Positions 27,501-42,500 of a stretch of DNA of 64,000 nt are shown piece after piece. Every line of letters begins with the position of its first letter. Within the stretch, counting starts at the first letter, position 1. This DNA comes from Phoronis australis. Its lineage: Eukaryota > Phoronida > Phoronidae. The stretch is taken from positions 755,269-819,268 of the forward strand of contig NMRA01000130.1 of assembly GCA_002633005.1 (NCBI GenBank). The letters are read 5' to 3'. The notes beneath the pieces are model-generated. The model was not told where the DNA came from, ran no database searches, and saw only the letters and a list, made by a program, of their open reading frames with translations. A program made the position numbers and the translations under genes.

Positions 27501-30500
27501 GGAGGTTTGAAAAAATGACAACTTATGACAGGGGAAGGGGGTTGGACGATATATGTAGTTCATTAGGCTTACCTTAGAAGCGTGTATGCAAAGGACAACT
27601 CCACTCCATCACTGCCAATCACTGACGATCATCACAGTGACGTAGCGTGTTAGGGCGTGATCAGGACGTCCAGGGATAGACGCAGTCATGTTTTACAAGG
27701 GATAGGATTTACATTGATTTTTCTTTACTTCATTAAATATGCCAGAGTGTTTTTGCTTTGCTGTAGTATTATTGTTAAATCTCAAGTTTTGCTCTCCAGA
27801 TTGCCGATTCAGTGGAGACTGGCCACAAAACAATAGAAATCAGTAGTGGTTTAACTTAATTTTACACTGAAAAGCAACGCAGGGGTTTAAAATGCACCAA
27901 ATATTTGACCTCAAACGCCGGTGTGCTTCAAAGGTTTTTCATATCGTATAATGGCCATTACATGGTGCAAAACACAAACTTGGAAATGCGTCGTCTCATT
28001 ATCACAAAACCATTCAGCAAAATTTGTGACTAATACTTAAGGGACTCCAGAGATACGAAGGCAAACACATGCACCAAAATTGCTACAAGAGGGCCTTCCA
28101 AAAAGTCGTGGACAGTCCTTGACACATTTATTAGACCTACAGCCATGGTTGCAACAAATACAAAATCACCACAAGGGGCCGTCACAGTTGCCAGACCCGT
28201 CTGAAAATTAGATTAATCCAAGGTCTTTTCATCAGGAACACAACTTCAAAGTTTAATTATGATCATATGAGAAGGGATTGAGAATAATAAAAATGACCAG
28301 CATTTGACATATTGGTCTGAAACTTGTCGTCGTTTGTTGTTATCTCCTTAGCAACACATGTCAAATTTCAAAAAGATCCTCCAAAGAGTTAAGGAGACAC
28401 GTAAAAAATGAAACTAGGGGACGCCAGAGCAGTAAAAGCCGTCAGAAAGCCAACATCAGTTGCGGCCTTTTCGTCAGGAACAATCCCTTGAAATATTTAG
28501 CGGATAAAGAAGGTAACAACAAAAACGTAATAAAAATGAAACTGACCGTCATGTGGAGCAGAATACATTAAGTCCATCCGAAATTTGGAAGGCGTCAAAA
28601 TACGGGTACGTTATATCCGACCATTAACTCATTGCCTCTTTAATAGATACGGAATCTTCAACGAACTGTCGCTTCTACCAAAACAAGTGGGGTTTGGCTG
28701 TGATGGCGTATTTAGAGGCTTGACAAAGGAGGGGGGGGAGTTATATCATGATGACGGGTGAGGATAGATAAGGAGGGGCAAACTTTGAATGGCGTAATTT
28801 GTGTACGTTCCCATATTTTTCTTGCGTATGTCAAGAGTCTTACCTATGGCGTATTGGTAGTGCTCTATTCCGCTTTGATATTCTTCATCAAAGAATGTGT
28901 CAGAAGTCCACGATACGGTCAGTGGATCAGTAACTTTCAAGCCAACGTCCACAATAAGTTGCCCTGACATCCTTGGCGGCGTTTCATCAACAAATATAGG
29001 TCCAAATGACAGCTTCGTGGTTTTTCTACCTTTAGTAATGGCTGTTATCAAAATGTTTAGCTGTTCACCTTGGTCAATTCCGGACCTGAGAACATTGTAG
29101 AACCGCGCGCCGTAAGTGGATTCTTGTGACGGTTGGATAGTATCTACTCCCACTAAGTAATCGTGAATGGGTGTGTTTTGGTTTGAATTCCATCGAAGCC
29201 GAATGTGATCGGTGGTTATGAACTTTGGCAGCGACAAATCAAACAATGGCGTGTCTTCGCAGATTTTAAGACTCCTGCCACGGTCGTAGAAAACTGTGGT
29301 GCCATTGGCGTCTTCGAGTTTTGGAATGAGAAGTACGTCAACATCTTTAGGTGTAGAACACTTTGCCTTGCAGGGATCTACGTTGCTTAGAGATACTCTG
29401 GTGAAGTTGCTAAGAATATACCAAAATGCACCATTGTCGCAAACAATACCGCTGTGGACAAATAAACCATGCAAATAGATGTCTGTGAACTGTGGCGCTG
29501 TATTATCCACCAAAACTCCATTTGAGCACACCACCTCGGACGGCTCATTGGCTCCGTTATAAGCCACGACACTCAAATAATACTTGCCATCTTTACTCAC
29601 TACACCACTTCCACTTGTGACAGTTGTAATAGTAGAACTGTTTATCAGTTCTTCTTGAGTGAGACACGATTGAGCAAAGGCATATTTGTAAAATTGTATG
29701 TCACTCTCATGATCCACGAAGCCATGCCATGTTCCCTTTAAATCCCAATCTTGTTGGAACTCAACGTCCTGTGAAGAGTCACCGTCCAAAACCACACCTA
29801 CTGTAGGGGGAGAGGTGTCAATCAGAATTGTGACACTGACAGGATCGTTGGTAAGCTTGGCGTTGTTTGTTGCGGTTAATGTGAAATAGTATTCTCGGTT
29901 GTGGTTTGCCTGGTGCTTGTTGACCGCAACTAAGTGGTTAAGATTGATACAGTACAGGAAGGTTTCACAGTAGGAACCTGTGACGCTCGCTAACGGACAA
30001 TAACTGTTCGGAGCGGCATTGGGCACCTACAAAATATAACAAAATAAAAACAAACCACAGATAAACTTCATACTTGCAGTTTTTAAATGCTCCTGACGTC
30101 ATTCCAAAACTTGAGATTAAAGATTCTCATCCACTCTTCCACAGGTACCGGGATTTTTACGTAGATACGCCCATTCCATGACACACCCATGGGCGTTTAT
30201 TCAGAAAATCAAGCCGAATAAACGCCCACGGCCGTTTAGTTGGTGTTGCAATTTCTGGTGTCAAGTGTCCAGACAGTGGGGGGCACTTAGTAGAAACGTT
30301 TCGGATTGTTTTAAAACCCTTTAATCCACTCGATCCCAGACCCCACGACTCCCTAGACATCCTCGACCCACGACATACAACCCCCGCGACCTACGACCTG
30401 CTTCAATAGACGTATCTTGGCGCTTTTTACACATTTCATAATCTTATGTTGCTGAGAGCTTTGCGTCGATGTGGGTAAACAACTGACCAAATAAAATGTG

Positions 30501-33500
30501 ACACAAAATTAGTGTCATTAAAAATTACGCTCATTCTTGGGTACACTACATTATTTACCGCCGGGTATTGTGAAAATTGCCGTTCTACCGTTATTCGGCT
30601 GCTAAATTTGCGTAGGTTTTTGGCGTCATTATATGCCCAGCTTCTTTTCCCTTATGATTCTTAATTAAATTTTCTTCTCTTCTACGAGTTTACGCACATG
30701 TAACAACAAATTATAGGGACTTATTATATGTTTCATTTCGTTACAAGTTTTTAATATTTTAATAAGAGAAAGCCGTTGTGTCACGAGCGCACTGTTTTTA
30801 AAACGACTACGTACTTGCCTTTCTTATCATAGAATATAGACAGCAGATTCGCAACTCCAACATTTTCTTGAGTACTATCCTAGAGGAGGCACCACTCTCC
30901 TAAATTACCAATTTTAGTTTCCGGTTAGTGTACTTAGACGGGAAATTTTCGCATCTATTTTACTGTCCAGCACAACGAAACAAAAACAATTTCGGCATTG
31001 AAACGTTATTCAAAGTCTTCCAATAACAGAACTGTCATACTGTTACAAAATGCAGAGATTTATGCAAGAAAATGACGCTTATTAGATTATTTTTACTTAA
31101 GCGAATATAACGGGCAAGTTGAGTTTCGGTTGACTCCCGGATTTTGCATGCACCCCCGCCGGTTGTTAGCTTTATATGTTGATATAAGTTTCACGGAGAG
31201 GTGACATGCAGACTTATCCTGGCAGGGTGAAATTTTGGGGTCTAACGGAGCTCAGCACACACTGTATCCAGCCAGCTAGTATGAAGACTAGGTACAGTAC
31301 CATTGTTTGTTGAGCTCCGACAAATCTCGAAATTGCATGCAGCCTGGGTATTTCTGATGGTCACCTCGCCGTGAAACTTGTATCAACATGTAGAGCTATA
31401 GACCGGCGGGTGTGCATGCAAAATGTGGTAGGCAACTGACACTGGTGTTTCAGAAGGCACCCAATGAGCACTACGCTCCCCATGCACTGTTTAAGAGCTC
31501 ACGAAGTGCGTCAAGCTTGAACTTCTTGCAAGGTACTTGTACTGTAGTTTATCGACCCCTTTTCTTTCTATTTTGTACTTTCATATAAACTTTGTAAATA
31601 TGTTGCTAAAGCTTTTAACACATTTTCCGGGTCTATCCCAAGATGCACCGTGGCACCAGAGGGTGCGGCTTTCAAAATGTCGGATCTGCATATTAGCTAT
31701 TTAGGCCAACTTGTTGTGACACTTTGGACAAACTCTGACAATTTGGTACTGCTTTGCTGATTTTGCAGTTATACACCACAAGTGTATTGACCATATCAAA
31801 TAATTACTTCTCCTAACTTAATCAAGTTTTACTTTTAAGGAGACGCAAAGGGAACTCCCATCGTGCTTCGATCCATGGATCTTTATGATAGCTGATGACT
31901 GCCATACGGCTGAGCCACCGAAAGCAATTGTCTTTTAAGTCTTTCTGTGTCATTTGGATTCTTTGGCCATGATTATTTTTAAGTAACCATGAAATAGTCA
32001 ATCGTTTGACCCCAGAGAAAGCAATCCTTTCCAACCCGATATTACACAAACGGTGTGATTTTAAAAGCTAAAATGTTCATTGGTTTTTACTGTATATCAT
32101 TTCCTGAAGAAAAAATTTAATGCACCCCTTATTACACAGAGTGGTATAAGGTTTAAGCTGCCTAATGCTATTTACCCGTATGTCACTGGTCACCAACAGT
32201 ACAGGCAGGAAAGCAAGTTTGGTGCAAGAAGATCAATCTCGAGAAATGTCAGGTAGTCGACCGCAACCTCATAACCTGATAATATTATTAGCCCAGGAGA
32301 TTTATAATCTACTGTCTTTACCTGGATGGATCATCAAATCAAACCCATCTTTAATTACATGTAGATAATGCAATCCTTTCATGAGTTTCGCATACGGTCA
32401 AAAATAGATTTGTTTTTACATCCTAAAACTGAAAGTGGAAAATGAAATATATGTATCATTCAATAAATGAGAATTTACCTTTACAACTGGAACTGAGCCT
32501 TGACTTATTTCGACTCCAAATTTCGATGAACCAAGTTTCCACTTTACTTCACGAAGGCCACTATGGCTATCCATGGCTTTAAATTCGAAGGTCATCTCCG
32601 ACAGGTCCGAGTCACCGTGGACAAATAACATCTTCTTGCCATTATTAACAACACCTGCATCAGAAATGATTGGAGGCGAGGAATCAACGCTGACCGTCGT
32701 GTTGTCCACAAGCGTGTTTCCCATGATATCCTTAGCCTGCACCCATATTCTATATTGCCGACCATCCTGCATACTCGGCGTGATACTTAGTGATGTTGAC
32801 AGTTGTGGAGTGACAGGGGACAGCGATGGAATCGCTTGGCTATCAAATAAATCAATACCATATTTGAATTCTGTTATGCCGTCAACATTTGGCGTGCCTG
32901 ACACTGGGATATCGCCTGTAGTTTGGTCGTAAAATCCTGAGACTAAATTGTCAGACTGAATACGACGCAGCATGTTGTTATGAACGTGGAAGTCGTTGTG
33001 GAAATGTCGGACCCATTGTATTGTTACTCTGCTAAGGTTCGTTTGCCAAAGATAATTCGTATTAGCAGCGGCAGACGTCACCCTTAATGGATGCGAAGTA
33101 CTGACGACAACTTTTGACGTTGGGTCGTGAAGCACGAACCGCCTGGCTTTTCTTTCATTGTGGGCTATGTCTTTTACCTCTGCAATAACTGCAAACAAAC
33201 CCTGCCCAGGTAAGGTGAACTGCGTCGATCCTTCACCGTTGGAAACTTTCTTACTCACACCAATTTTGCTACCAACTGCAATGAGGGTGGCTGATTTTTC
33301 GACCATTGTATAAAGACCGAACTCCAAATGCTCCACGCCAGACGCAGAATCGCGAAACCCGGATGTGGCTACAGGGTCCGTCCAACCACCATAACTTACT
33401 GTAACGGTAGACGCTTTAGTGATTCTATCTACAATACCGAATGGGTCTGCTCGGTAAGGAGCAGATGCAGAACAGCTTGATGTTTGGGAACAGTGGACAG

Positions 33501-36500
33501 GTGGAGCGCTGTCATAACGCATGCAAACCGTCTTAGAGTTGAGAACCTGAGAGTAGTAATAAGGTCCTGAGATGGCGTTGCTCACGAGGTTCTTGGTTCT
33601 GTAATAACCGCCACCCCTTGCTTCATATCGCATGCAAATTCTGAAATAAATTGTTATTACTTAGCAGAAGCAAGTATACATCTAAACACCCTATGCCGTA
33701 CATATCAGCTTATGATAGGTTAATAGGAATTGCTACCGAACTCGTGCAACTCGGGCTGTGTTGACATTTGCAAAACTATACAACTTGAGGCAGTATGTTC
33801 TCTTCTTGATGAAAACAAAAGTGGAATCAAAATGATAAATATTTTTGTTTGTAAGCCAATGATATCAAACATAGTATTTCAATACGGAGATTATCAAACA
33901 TTAATAATCAATGTTGGATGGAAGCTTTGAGACCCTCGTCCTTTTATTTTCAAGATCAAAATAAAAATATCAATTAGAGTGTCTTATTTTGCGCATTGGG
34001 TATAATGGCCAGTTAACAGGTTGGGTAAAATATACTTTTACAAGGAATGGCTTAAAGAAGGGGTTCATTTATTGAGTAATTGTATTTCTCAAATCACTAT
34101 ATACATGTACTACAGATTGATTATAGTGTAAACACTTAAAATTTTGAAGCGAACGTAGCAAACTGAATGTTTTTCCTAATGGTAAAATATTAATGTGCAT
34201 CGATTTCGCTACCTTTTTAGGGAAACTAGACATAATAGAGAAATTAATTAAGATTAAATAAAATTTTAAACCAGGATATGTCTATTCTCTTATTTACTCC
34301 ATTGGAATTTGGAATGTTAAATATAATCCAATTTACATGTACATATTCTATCATGAAGCTGATACGCGTCAAAGAAGTCGATGCAAGTAAGCTGAGTAAG
34401 CAGTAGTATTGTGCTGGTCCTCATGTTAACATCTTTTGCTACAAGACAAAGATTTGTGGCGTTGTTAGATAAGAGAAACTCCCACCTGACAATTCCTATG
34501 CTGTTATGAAAATATTTGGTTATAGTAAACGCAGTGAAAAGAAAGCATGTTTAGTGATTGACTTTAGTACTGCATTACTACAACAATGAACAAAAACGTG
34601 GCTTGTAAAATTAAAGAATTTTTGGTTTTAATGAAAACCGGGGGCAGTTTGTAAATTAATTATTAAATGATGAGAATGAAATCAATGTGATTATGTGCGT
34701 AAATGTGTGGGTCACATCTGACATTTCGATTGTGTTCGATTATTTGCAATTCAAAATGTTTAGTTTTCTTTAAATGATACAAGAAACGAAGTACAAGACT
34801 ATTATCGAATGCAAAAAAAGTGGAGTTAGGTTGTTCATTGTCGCAGTTCCGTTTATGTGTAAAAAAGGTGCTCTATCCCGCACACATATTCGTATTCCCT
34901 GCAGTTGAGGCTGTGGTTCATTATTGTTTCTATCGAAACTGTCGAAGTTTTTGGACGTGCTCTGCTCCCCGTTTTCGCCACCGAGATACAGTTTCCTTAG
35001 GTTTATTTGTGTTCCGCATTGTGACTGCACTTAGCGGCACGACTATGTATTTTCAGTGATTAAGTATACTTCGGGGACTCACTTGTATCCGTTCTGCAAG
35101 ACAACATTTTTCAAATTCCTGTCACTTGTACACGTGATTGGTGATGCTTGTATGCTGTTGTAGGTGGTACCATAACTGTGAGTACATCCGGCTAGTGCCG
35201 TCAATGTTCCAGTATTTACAGCTGAAACAAGTTGATACAGAATAACATGTAAGACGTCCATAACCAATCTTCCTCGATAACAGGTTGCCTCCCCCTCTTC
35301 CTCCCTACCTCCCTCCCTCTCTCTCTCCCTCCCTCCCTCCCTCTCTCCTTCCCTCCCTCCCTACCTCCCTNAAGCCCCAAATTCAAGCCAAAAACGTCCC
35401 CGTAATTTTACGTGTCATAATACATCTTCAATCGGAATTGGTGAGACTACTAAATGCTACCAACTCGGATTCCCTGCCCTTCTTGTTTCTTACCAACATC
35501 GTTGCCTAGAGACCTCGCTTGATGAGATATTCGGGAATAGTGTTCTCCTCTTAGAAAGAACAGTGAAATGAGCAAAGATCGCACTAAGACAGACTGGACG
35601 CTCTTAAAGGAATCCTGCATTCCCATTGCCCTATCTTTACAGCTAGTAAAATATTTAATTGTCAAGACATCGAAAAAGACATCGTAGTTGGTCGCACAGC
35701 CACCAGAAACTGGACTACCGGTCGTGTTTTAACGAAGGATTTTGAAACGGCCCCAAAGGCACTATACGAGAGACCTCGGGATCTCACCTCTTCAAAAAAG
35801 TCTTTCAAAGAATGACCATAACAAAATAAAGTTTTCCCGAAATTGGATCACAATAAAACGAATCTTAACATTAGAGCCTGCACAGACGGATAGGTACGAG
35901 CTAAGCAGCCTGTCTCCAGTGAATCATAGCTGAGCTGACCAGCAACTAGCTTTAGTTCATCGAGGATTTTGTATTTTCACACTGTTAGGTCTCAGCAACA
36001 GTTACTTGAGGCAACTCCTCGCTATCCATCACTGCACTAGTCCTAGGCCCATTCTTACTCTCCGTGAAACTTTGTTGGTTCACGGTTACTCAACTCTTGA
36101 TGACTGCATCCCCGGGATTGCCACCAACCTAGAGCGGACGTGGGAGATTCGATATGCATGTGGTGGCATCGGGAGATCGTGCGGCGGGATGCCGAGGTGC
36201 TGGCAATGGAGGGGTTAGTTTGGCAAAGTCGAAATGGTTTGTGTCCCCCAATATTTTTTGCCTTCCTACGGGCCTGTTTTTAAGACATTATTGGCGAACT
36301 TTCGCATTCCATGCCGCTCTAAACAGAGCTTAGAGACAGTTCTCCACTTGATACATTGGCATACTGCATGATACGGGCGTTTTGTTTAGATCTTTCTAAT
36401 GGAATGTTGTTTGTTACTTGAAAATTAAAACACAAACCATTCTGCCTATAGGTTATGATCTGTGTGTACGCAGCCACAATACCAAAGTGATAGGCTGAGA

Positions 36501-39500
36501 TCCAGCTAGGCGTGGATGGCAAACTGTCAACTTTGAACTGGAACGTAAAAGTGTAACGGAAACGGGTGGGTGAGAATTTGCTGTAGTACTCCTGCTGATT
36601 TCTACATGTAGTTGCTTGCCCAGCTGTCTTCGAGTCCGCATAATCGCCGCCGGAACTCACGGCTCTTGTGGTGCAAGTGAGCAAATTAGGCGTGATTGAA
36701 TGCACTACAAAAAGGAAAGCAAAATAAACAACATTGTCCTTATTGCAACTCGAACTTAACTCTTTCTTTTTGAGGTTTCAGTTACATAATACGAAATGAA
36801 CACCATGCAGTCTAAGTAAATAAGCACTTCTTATGCCAAACGGTCACGCTTTTTTAATTCTAACGAATAGTTAGTTATGTCCAGTACTGTAGTGGCAAAA
36901 GTAGATGTAAGTAGGCGTCCAAAGCCCACCGTATCACATTGAGCACTGAACGTAACTTACAGTGCGTAGGCGCTACGTTCAAATGCCAAAAGGGGTTTGG
37001 CCGCGCCTACGTGCGCCTACACCCCACTACAGCACTGGTTATTTCTAAGTTTCCCGCCAAATGAGTTAATGAGTGTAAGACGTTTGGTCACTTGACAATC
37101 AATCGCAAAGGCGGAACACAGATGATTAAAAGACGAGGACGATTTTTAGTGAGAACTGGACAATTATTGTGAAGACAGAGAAAATTAAATACGGGCATCA
37201 TACTCAAGTACTTAAAGAATTAGATAATGAGTTCGATTTTCCACTTAGCGAAATTTCGCCGGCGTTAAGGCCGCATGAACTCGACCCACTTGCACGGAAA
37301 TGCTGCAGACATACGTATGCTGTATGTGAACCACAACCAACTGAACCAAGAGTTGGTTAATTTTAAACAATTAGACATTTAATGATCACTGAAAAAGGCC
37401 ACAGTAAACCTGGGTCACTCGTATTCACCACTACTACGATGGAAGAAGCACGGTCTAAATACAACGCAAAAGCCTACGTGCCGTAGCACTCGATCTGGGC
37501 CGGGGTCGAGAGCATCAATCGCCCTAGAATGGAAGCAGTTTGCTCGTTATTTATAAAAATTCTCCAATATACTTGGAAGGTGGCGAGTCTTTCATCGTAA
37601 CGCCGCTTTTGTGTTTGGTCGAAACACTATTCCTTAAATTGTGCTGAGCTATGTGGCTCTCAATCCCATGTTCCACACGGTTGACATTCCACTCTCTCCT
37701 GCAGCGCACAAACCGATGGTATTTCAGTGCAACTTTCACATATTTAGGAACTTTAAACACATGAACGTTCTCAGTCAAGTTGTTATTATTACAGCCTCCA
37801 CAAACGCATCTTTTCGTGTTTGAAAAAGGCGGATCTCCACGGACTTTCCTCACAACTCCTCAACATCGCACTGGAAAAAAACAACGGCGGAGACGTTCTT
37901 CCACCCATTACGTACAACCTCGATAACAGAAAACTATATTTTTAAAAAAAATTTGTGGCTCGATCGTTTTTCATCAACAGGTATACCGATTAAAGTCTGT
38001 TGAATCTCTTAAGATGTATTAATAAAATTCTCTTTGAGACACAGAGTCATGGTTGGAACTATTTAAAAATGTTATAACAGACGGTGCTTTTAACACGTGC
38101 TTGGATCGGCTTGTCATTTAGGAAGTGCCTGGATCGGCTTGCCATTTAGCATGTGAGTGGATCGGCTTGCCATTAAGCAGAGTTCTAAAGGCACACAGGT
38201 TCAAAAACAACCTCATGGAGGCAAATCCTTACAAATTTCACTGTTATCTTGACAAACCAGTTTAACGCTAATAACGAGATAGATGTATGAGGTCTTTCAA
38301 ATCGGAGCATCATGTAATGTTTCTAAGTGTTGTAATTGACCACAGCTTCACTTAGTGTACAAGTCTGAGAAGTTTGTACCAAAGCGGTGGATCATTTGAG
38401 TGTCCTGTAGAAATTTTCTGGCGTCCTTGATTATGTTGCTAGACGCAGCAGTTTTAACAGGCTTGCCGGTGTCATTTTAACAACTGTTACAGTAATAGGC
38501 CTACTCTTTGGCATTTCCGTGGTGCAATGCGTGCAACCTAGCATAAACGATTGCATTGCAGATCCCTTAATTTGGTGTTCCAGAATGTTATTAGCTACTG
38601 TGACTTGTTTTGTTATTGCGACCGAATGTTCCCAAGCGAGGGAACGGGTGATTTTCGTAGAGGTTTTCAGAACCGTGCACAGGCTGTCCCATGAGGTTTT
38701 CATGCGGGTCGTCCTTGAGGTCAGAACTTCCCGTCTGACCTGAGGTCTGGTGGCACAATCTTTTAGCACCATGTGTGCACCACCAGGTACGCGCTTAAGT
38801 TAAGGATTACGCGCCAGGGTTCTACGAGACGTTTTCGAGAGCGGTGAGGAAGGCAGAGCTGATTCGTGCTTTCAGACATAGCCTGTCGGTTTGACCATAA
38901 AGTCGGATTGCGCCTGCAGTTGCTGCCGGCAAGTGTTACAGTGTATAGTGTGTGTTGTGTCGGTAGAAGGCCTATTCATTGTTTTATTATTAATCATAAT
39001 TTGTTTAGAGCACCCATGGAAAGCAGTGTGAACTGATGGGGCTACCCTCGTTGTAAATATTACATTAATAATAAATAAATAAGTGACTTATTTTGTCAAT
39101 GACGATAGCCCCCGGCAAGTGTTTCCCCGTTTTAAAGCAGTCAATAAATAGTTGTTTCAATTTGTCTATCAAGTACATTTTTAATTGTATGCTGAAACAT
39201 TTCCTTCCAATCAACACGCAAATCCTGCAACATGTTGTCGACTCTGCAGTGTAGCCCAAGAGTGAAAACTACTAATCAGCTGTATATAACTCAACGGCAT
39301 CTTCAAATAAAGTACTTACAATCACAGTTGCTTCCTCCTACTTGTCGGAATCCTGTTGAACAACTGCAAGACGATTGCAAACCTCTGTCGCTGCACGTGC
39401 CCGGCCAGCACCGTGAGGGGGTAAGCCAAGAGCACTTCGCTTAAAGAACAAGTCAAAGTCAGATTACGCAACTGCGGCCAAAGTGATATTCTACGAAACC

Positions 39501-42500
39501 ATAGACATGACTTGATGGCACTGCCAGATAACTAGAGTAGGACAAGGAACTGATAGTTTGGATTGATTCTATGGCTTGCTAAAACAAACCGCCTCAGGGT
39601 TAGGATTTTCTTATTTTTACACGAAATCGATTTCTTAATTATTTTTTGGCAGTTTACATTCTATCTTTTTGTAAACTCTAATATTATGTAATCGAATGAA
39701 TCATGGTTTATGCGCCTGAGTGTCTAGTCAAAGTATATCCTTGGACAGCTCTACACGTACATGTATATTCAAGGTATAAAACGCGAGTAAAAACTCGAGA
39801 TTTCGAGTAAACTTGAACTTTTATCAGGCTGGTTTCTTCCGTGTCCACTAGGGGGTAGATGATACGAAAATATCATTTAAATTTTATCGCAATTTTTCTT
39901 CACCGGCATTTCTGATTGGTCGAATTGTCAACAGGCAGCGCTTTACCCAATAAAACAGGCCTGAGTGATGGAGGAATTGTAAATGTGGATATACATGAAG
40001 TTTGTGGCCTGTTATACAGGTAAATCGATGCTTAACTGAAAGATGTTCAAGAAACGCGAATAGAGAGGTTGTAGTTGGCCTTTATTTACGTTGCTGCCCT
40101 GCATTCGCACAGTATTAATAACATCAGTGCAGAAACTAAATATTTGCACGAGAGAGAAAACTTGGTTCGCAAAGATGTTGAAAAGGCTAAAAATCGTTCA
40201 CAGTCCGGCCTTTTTTCTTTGCTGTAAAGCTAACTAAGGACTGCCGAGGTTGCATCAACCAGTCATAAAACGAGTGCTGCTGAATGGTACCTAGGTGTCC
40301 TTTACCTCCTAGCGGACACGCAGAGAACCAACAAGGAACTTTTATTTGCCTGATAGGGTCATTAAGTGAATTCTAGGATTAAACACTTATCAACTTATAC
40401 ATAGAATAAAAGAAACTTATATTGAGTTCGCACACAAGTAGACTAGAAAATGCTCAAAATATCAGCGGAAACTGTGTTGTTACATATGTGACAAATGGTC
40501 TGCAAGTTCCTTTGAAACTGAAATTTACTTACGCAAACACTGATTTTCTGTCAGGAGATAAGCGCCACCTGATGGCGAGTGTAGCTTGCATTCTTTACAC
40601 ACTTTGTTCGAGGGTCCGGCGGAGCACGTCATCTTAGCACAGTTGGCAATATGGGCCACAGGACAAGCTATGAGAAACAAATTTTCACCCACTATTAAAA
40701 AAACTTGCTCTCAGTCACCTACGCCGTCATCAAAACCGTCATCGTCATGTCGCCATCTCTTTCATAATCGTTACTAAAATGTAACTAAGTGTACTTACGT
40801 AACAGTTTTTTCAAGCTCATTTTTACGCACAGCGACTGCCTTGTCCGAATGAAAGTTACAGATACACGACTTGAAATGCTACTATTTCATCATTTCAGAA
40901 AATAACAATGACAATGGCAGTGATTATGAAGACGATGATGGCAATGACAACGATAAAATAAAACTGGTGATTCTGATGATAATAATGACAATGATGATCG
41001 TGACGATGATGACGACGAAGACGACAACGACGATGGTGACGGTGACGATGATTGTATTGGTAATAGTAAAGATAACGATGATAATCATGACTATAATAAC
41101 AGTAACAATAACAACAATAACAATGATAAAATACGGAATTAGTCGAAAGGTGTAGATGTGCCGTATCATTGTTGTTTACATCTTTAATTAAGCAGATATT
41201 TTGTCAACTTGTGTCAGTGACATTAAAAACCTACCGTTACATCTGGGCGAGTAGTAGCTTATTCGACAAGTGCAGAAGTTGGGACTCGTACACGTTCCGC
41301 CGTTAGGACAATTGAAGGAACCGAAGCACAATGCTAGAAACAAAATGCAAGTCAATCGTCACAATTTCCTGATAAGTGAACATCTGAGGTGAATTTAGCT
41401 GCAGATTTCTCTGACGGAGACAAGCGAATTTTTTTATTGGAACTGTCTGATTGCTACCTCGGTACCACATTGCAACTAGCACGAGTCCACCGCTGAGCAA
41501 TCTGAACAACAAGGCCGCCCCGGAATACAAGGGTAGAACTCTTTGTACCGGAGATAAGAAAGCGCGTGACCTCCTCAGGCACAATTTTGTCGGGAAGGAA
41601 AAGAACTTTGCTTCGCACATCCACGGGTACTTGACCAGTCAATCGAACTTTCTCACGTCGGAGTTGCAGCCCACAGCACAGCAGTAATACTTCGTTAGCA
41701 TTGGAAGGACTAGTTGTAATGCAACCGAGAAAAACTTGTAAAGAATCAGACAACAACAATTAACATGCGAAACTCCAATGGCACGAAGACGAGGCAGCCT
41801 GGTGAATGTTTACGGCAATGTGGGTGAATACAGCGACTGAGTCGAGTGTCGCTATGTAATCCGCCGTAACAGCCCTATTATCTCTGACAAAGCAGCGTAG
41901 GAATAGTCAAACATATATTAGCATACATCAATTAGGTAATAAAGGTTACGCTGGTCTTAATGTTCTGATGGATATCTTACGCGCTGAAAAACAAAGTACA
42001 AGACTCACGTGCACAGTATCCCCGACCATTATCTTTGTATCCCGAACAGCATTTATTTCTCGGAGCCTGTCTATAGGCTGTTCTATGCTTGGTCCTGAAA
42101 TGTTCAATTTCTGTTTTAAGGATCAGCAACGAAAAGAATAATATGACAAATTTTGGAGTTTTTAACTGTCATTCCACGAGAGCACCAAACAGACGGTTCT
42201 AGGGTAACCGATTCGGATCTTGGAAAAATTGAAATTCATGCATACTGGTGAGATATGTTCAAAAAATTTTTAATTGAAAATTTTCGAGCCCATATTTTTT
42301 CCTTTAAAGCATCATGGAAATTTTGATCCAAATAGCCCATTTTGGTTAAAAATTATTCAGTTAGTGAAGTTGTTTAAAACTGCTTAAAAGAATAGGAAAG
42401 AAAAAAATCTCTACGATGTTTATGTAGATATTAAACCTCTCTTTCAGAGGACTGTCTTTGCATATTTAAAGGATTTTCCGTGACCTTCACTGAAGTGTCA

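Noticed and set aside
38431-38772. 113-codon minus frame
   Set aside because: Not recognised, intronic, with an overlapping opposite frame and no splice signals.
40871-41169. 94-codon plus and 81-codon minus frames
   Set aside because: Composition artefact of the GAY/AAY microsatellite.
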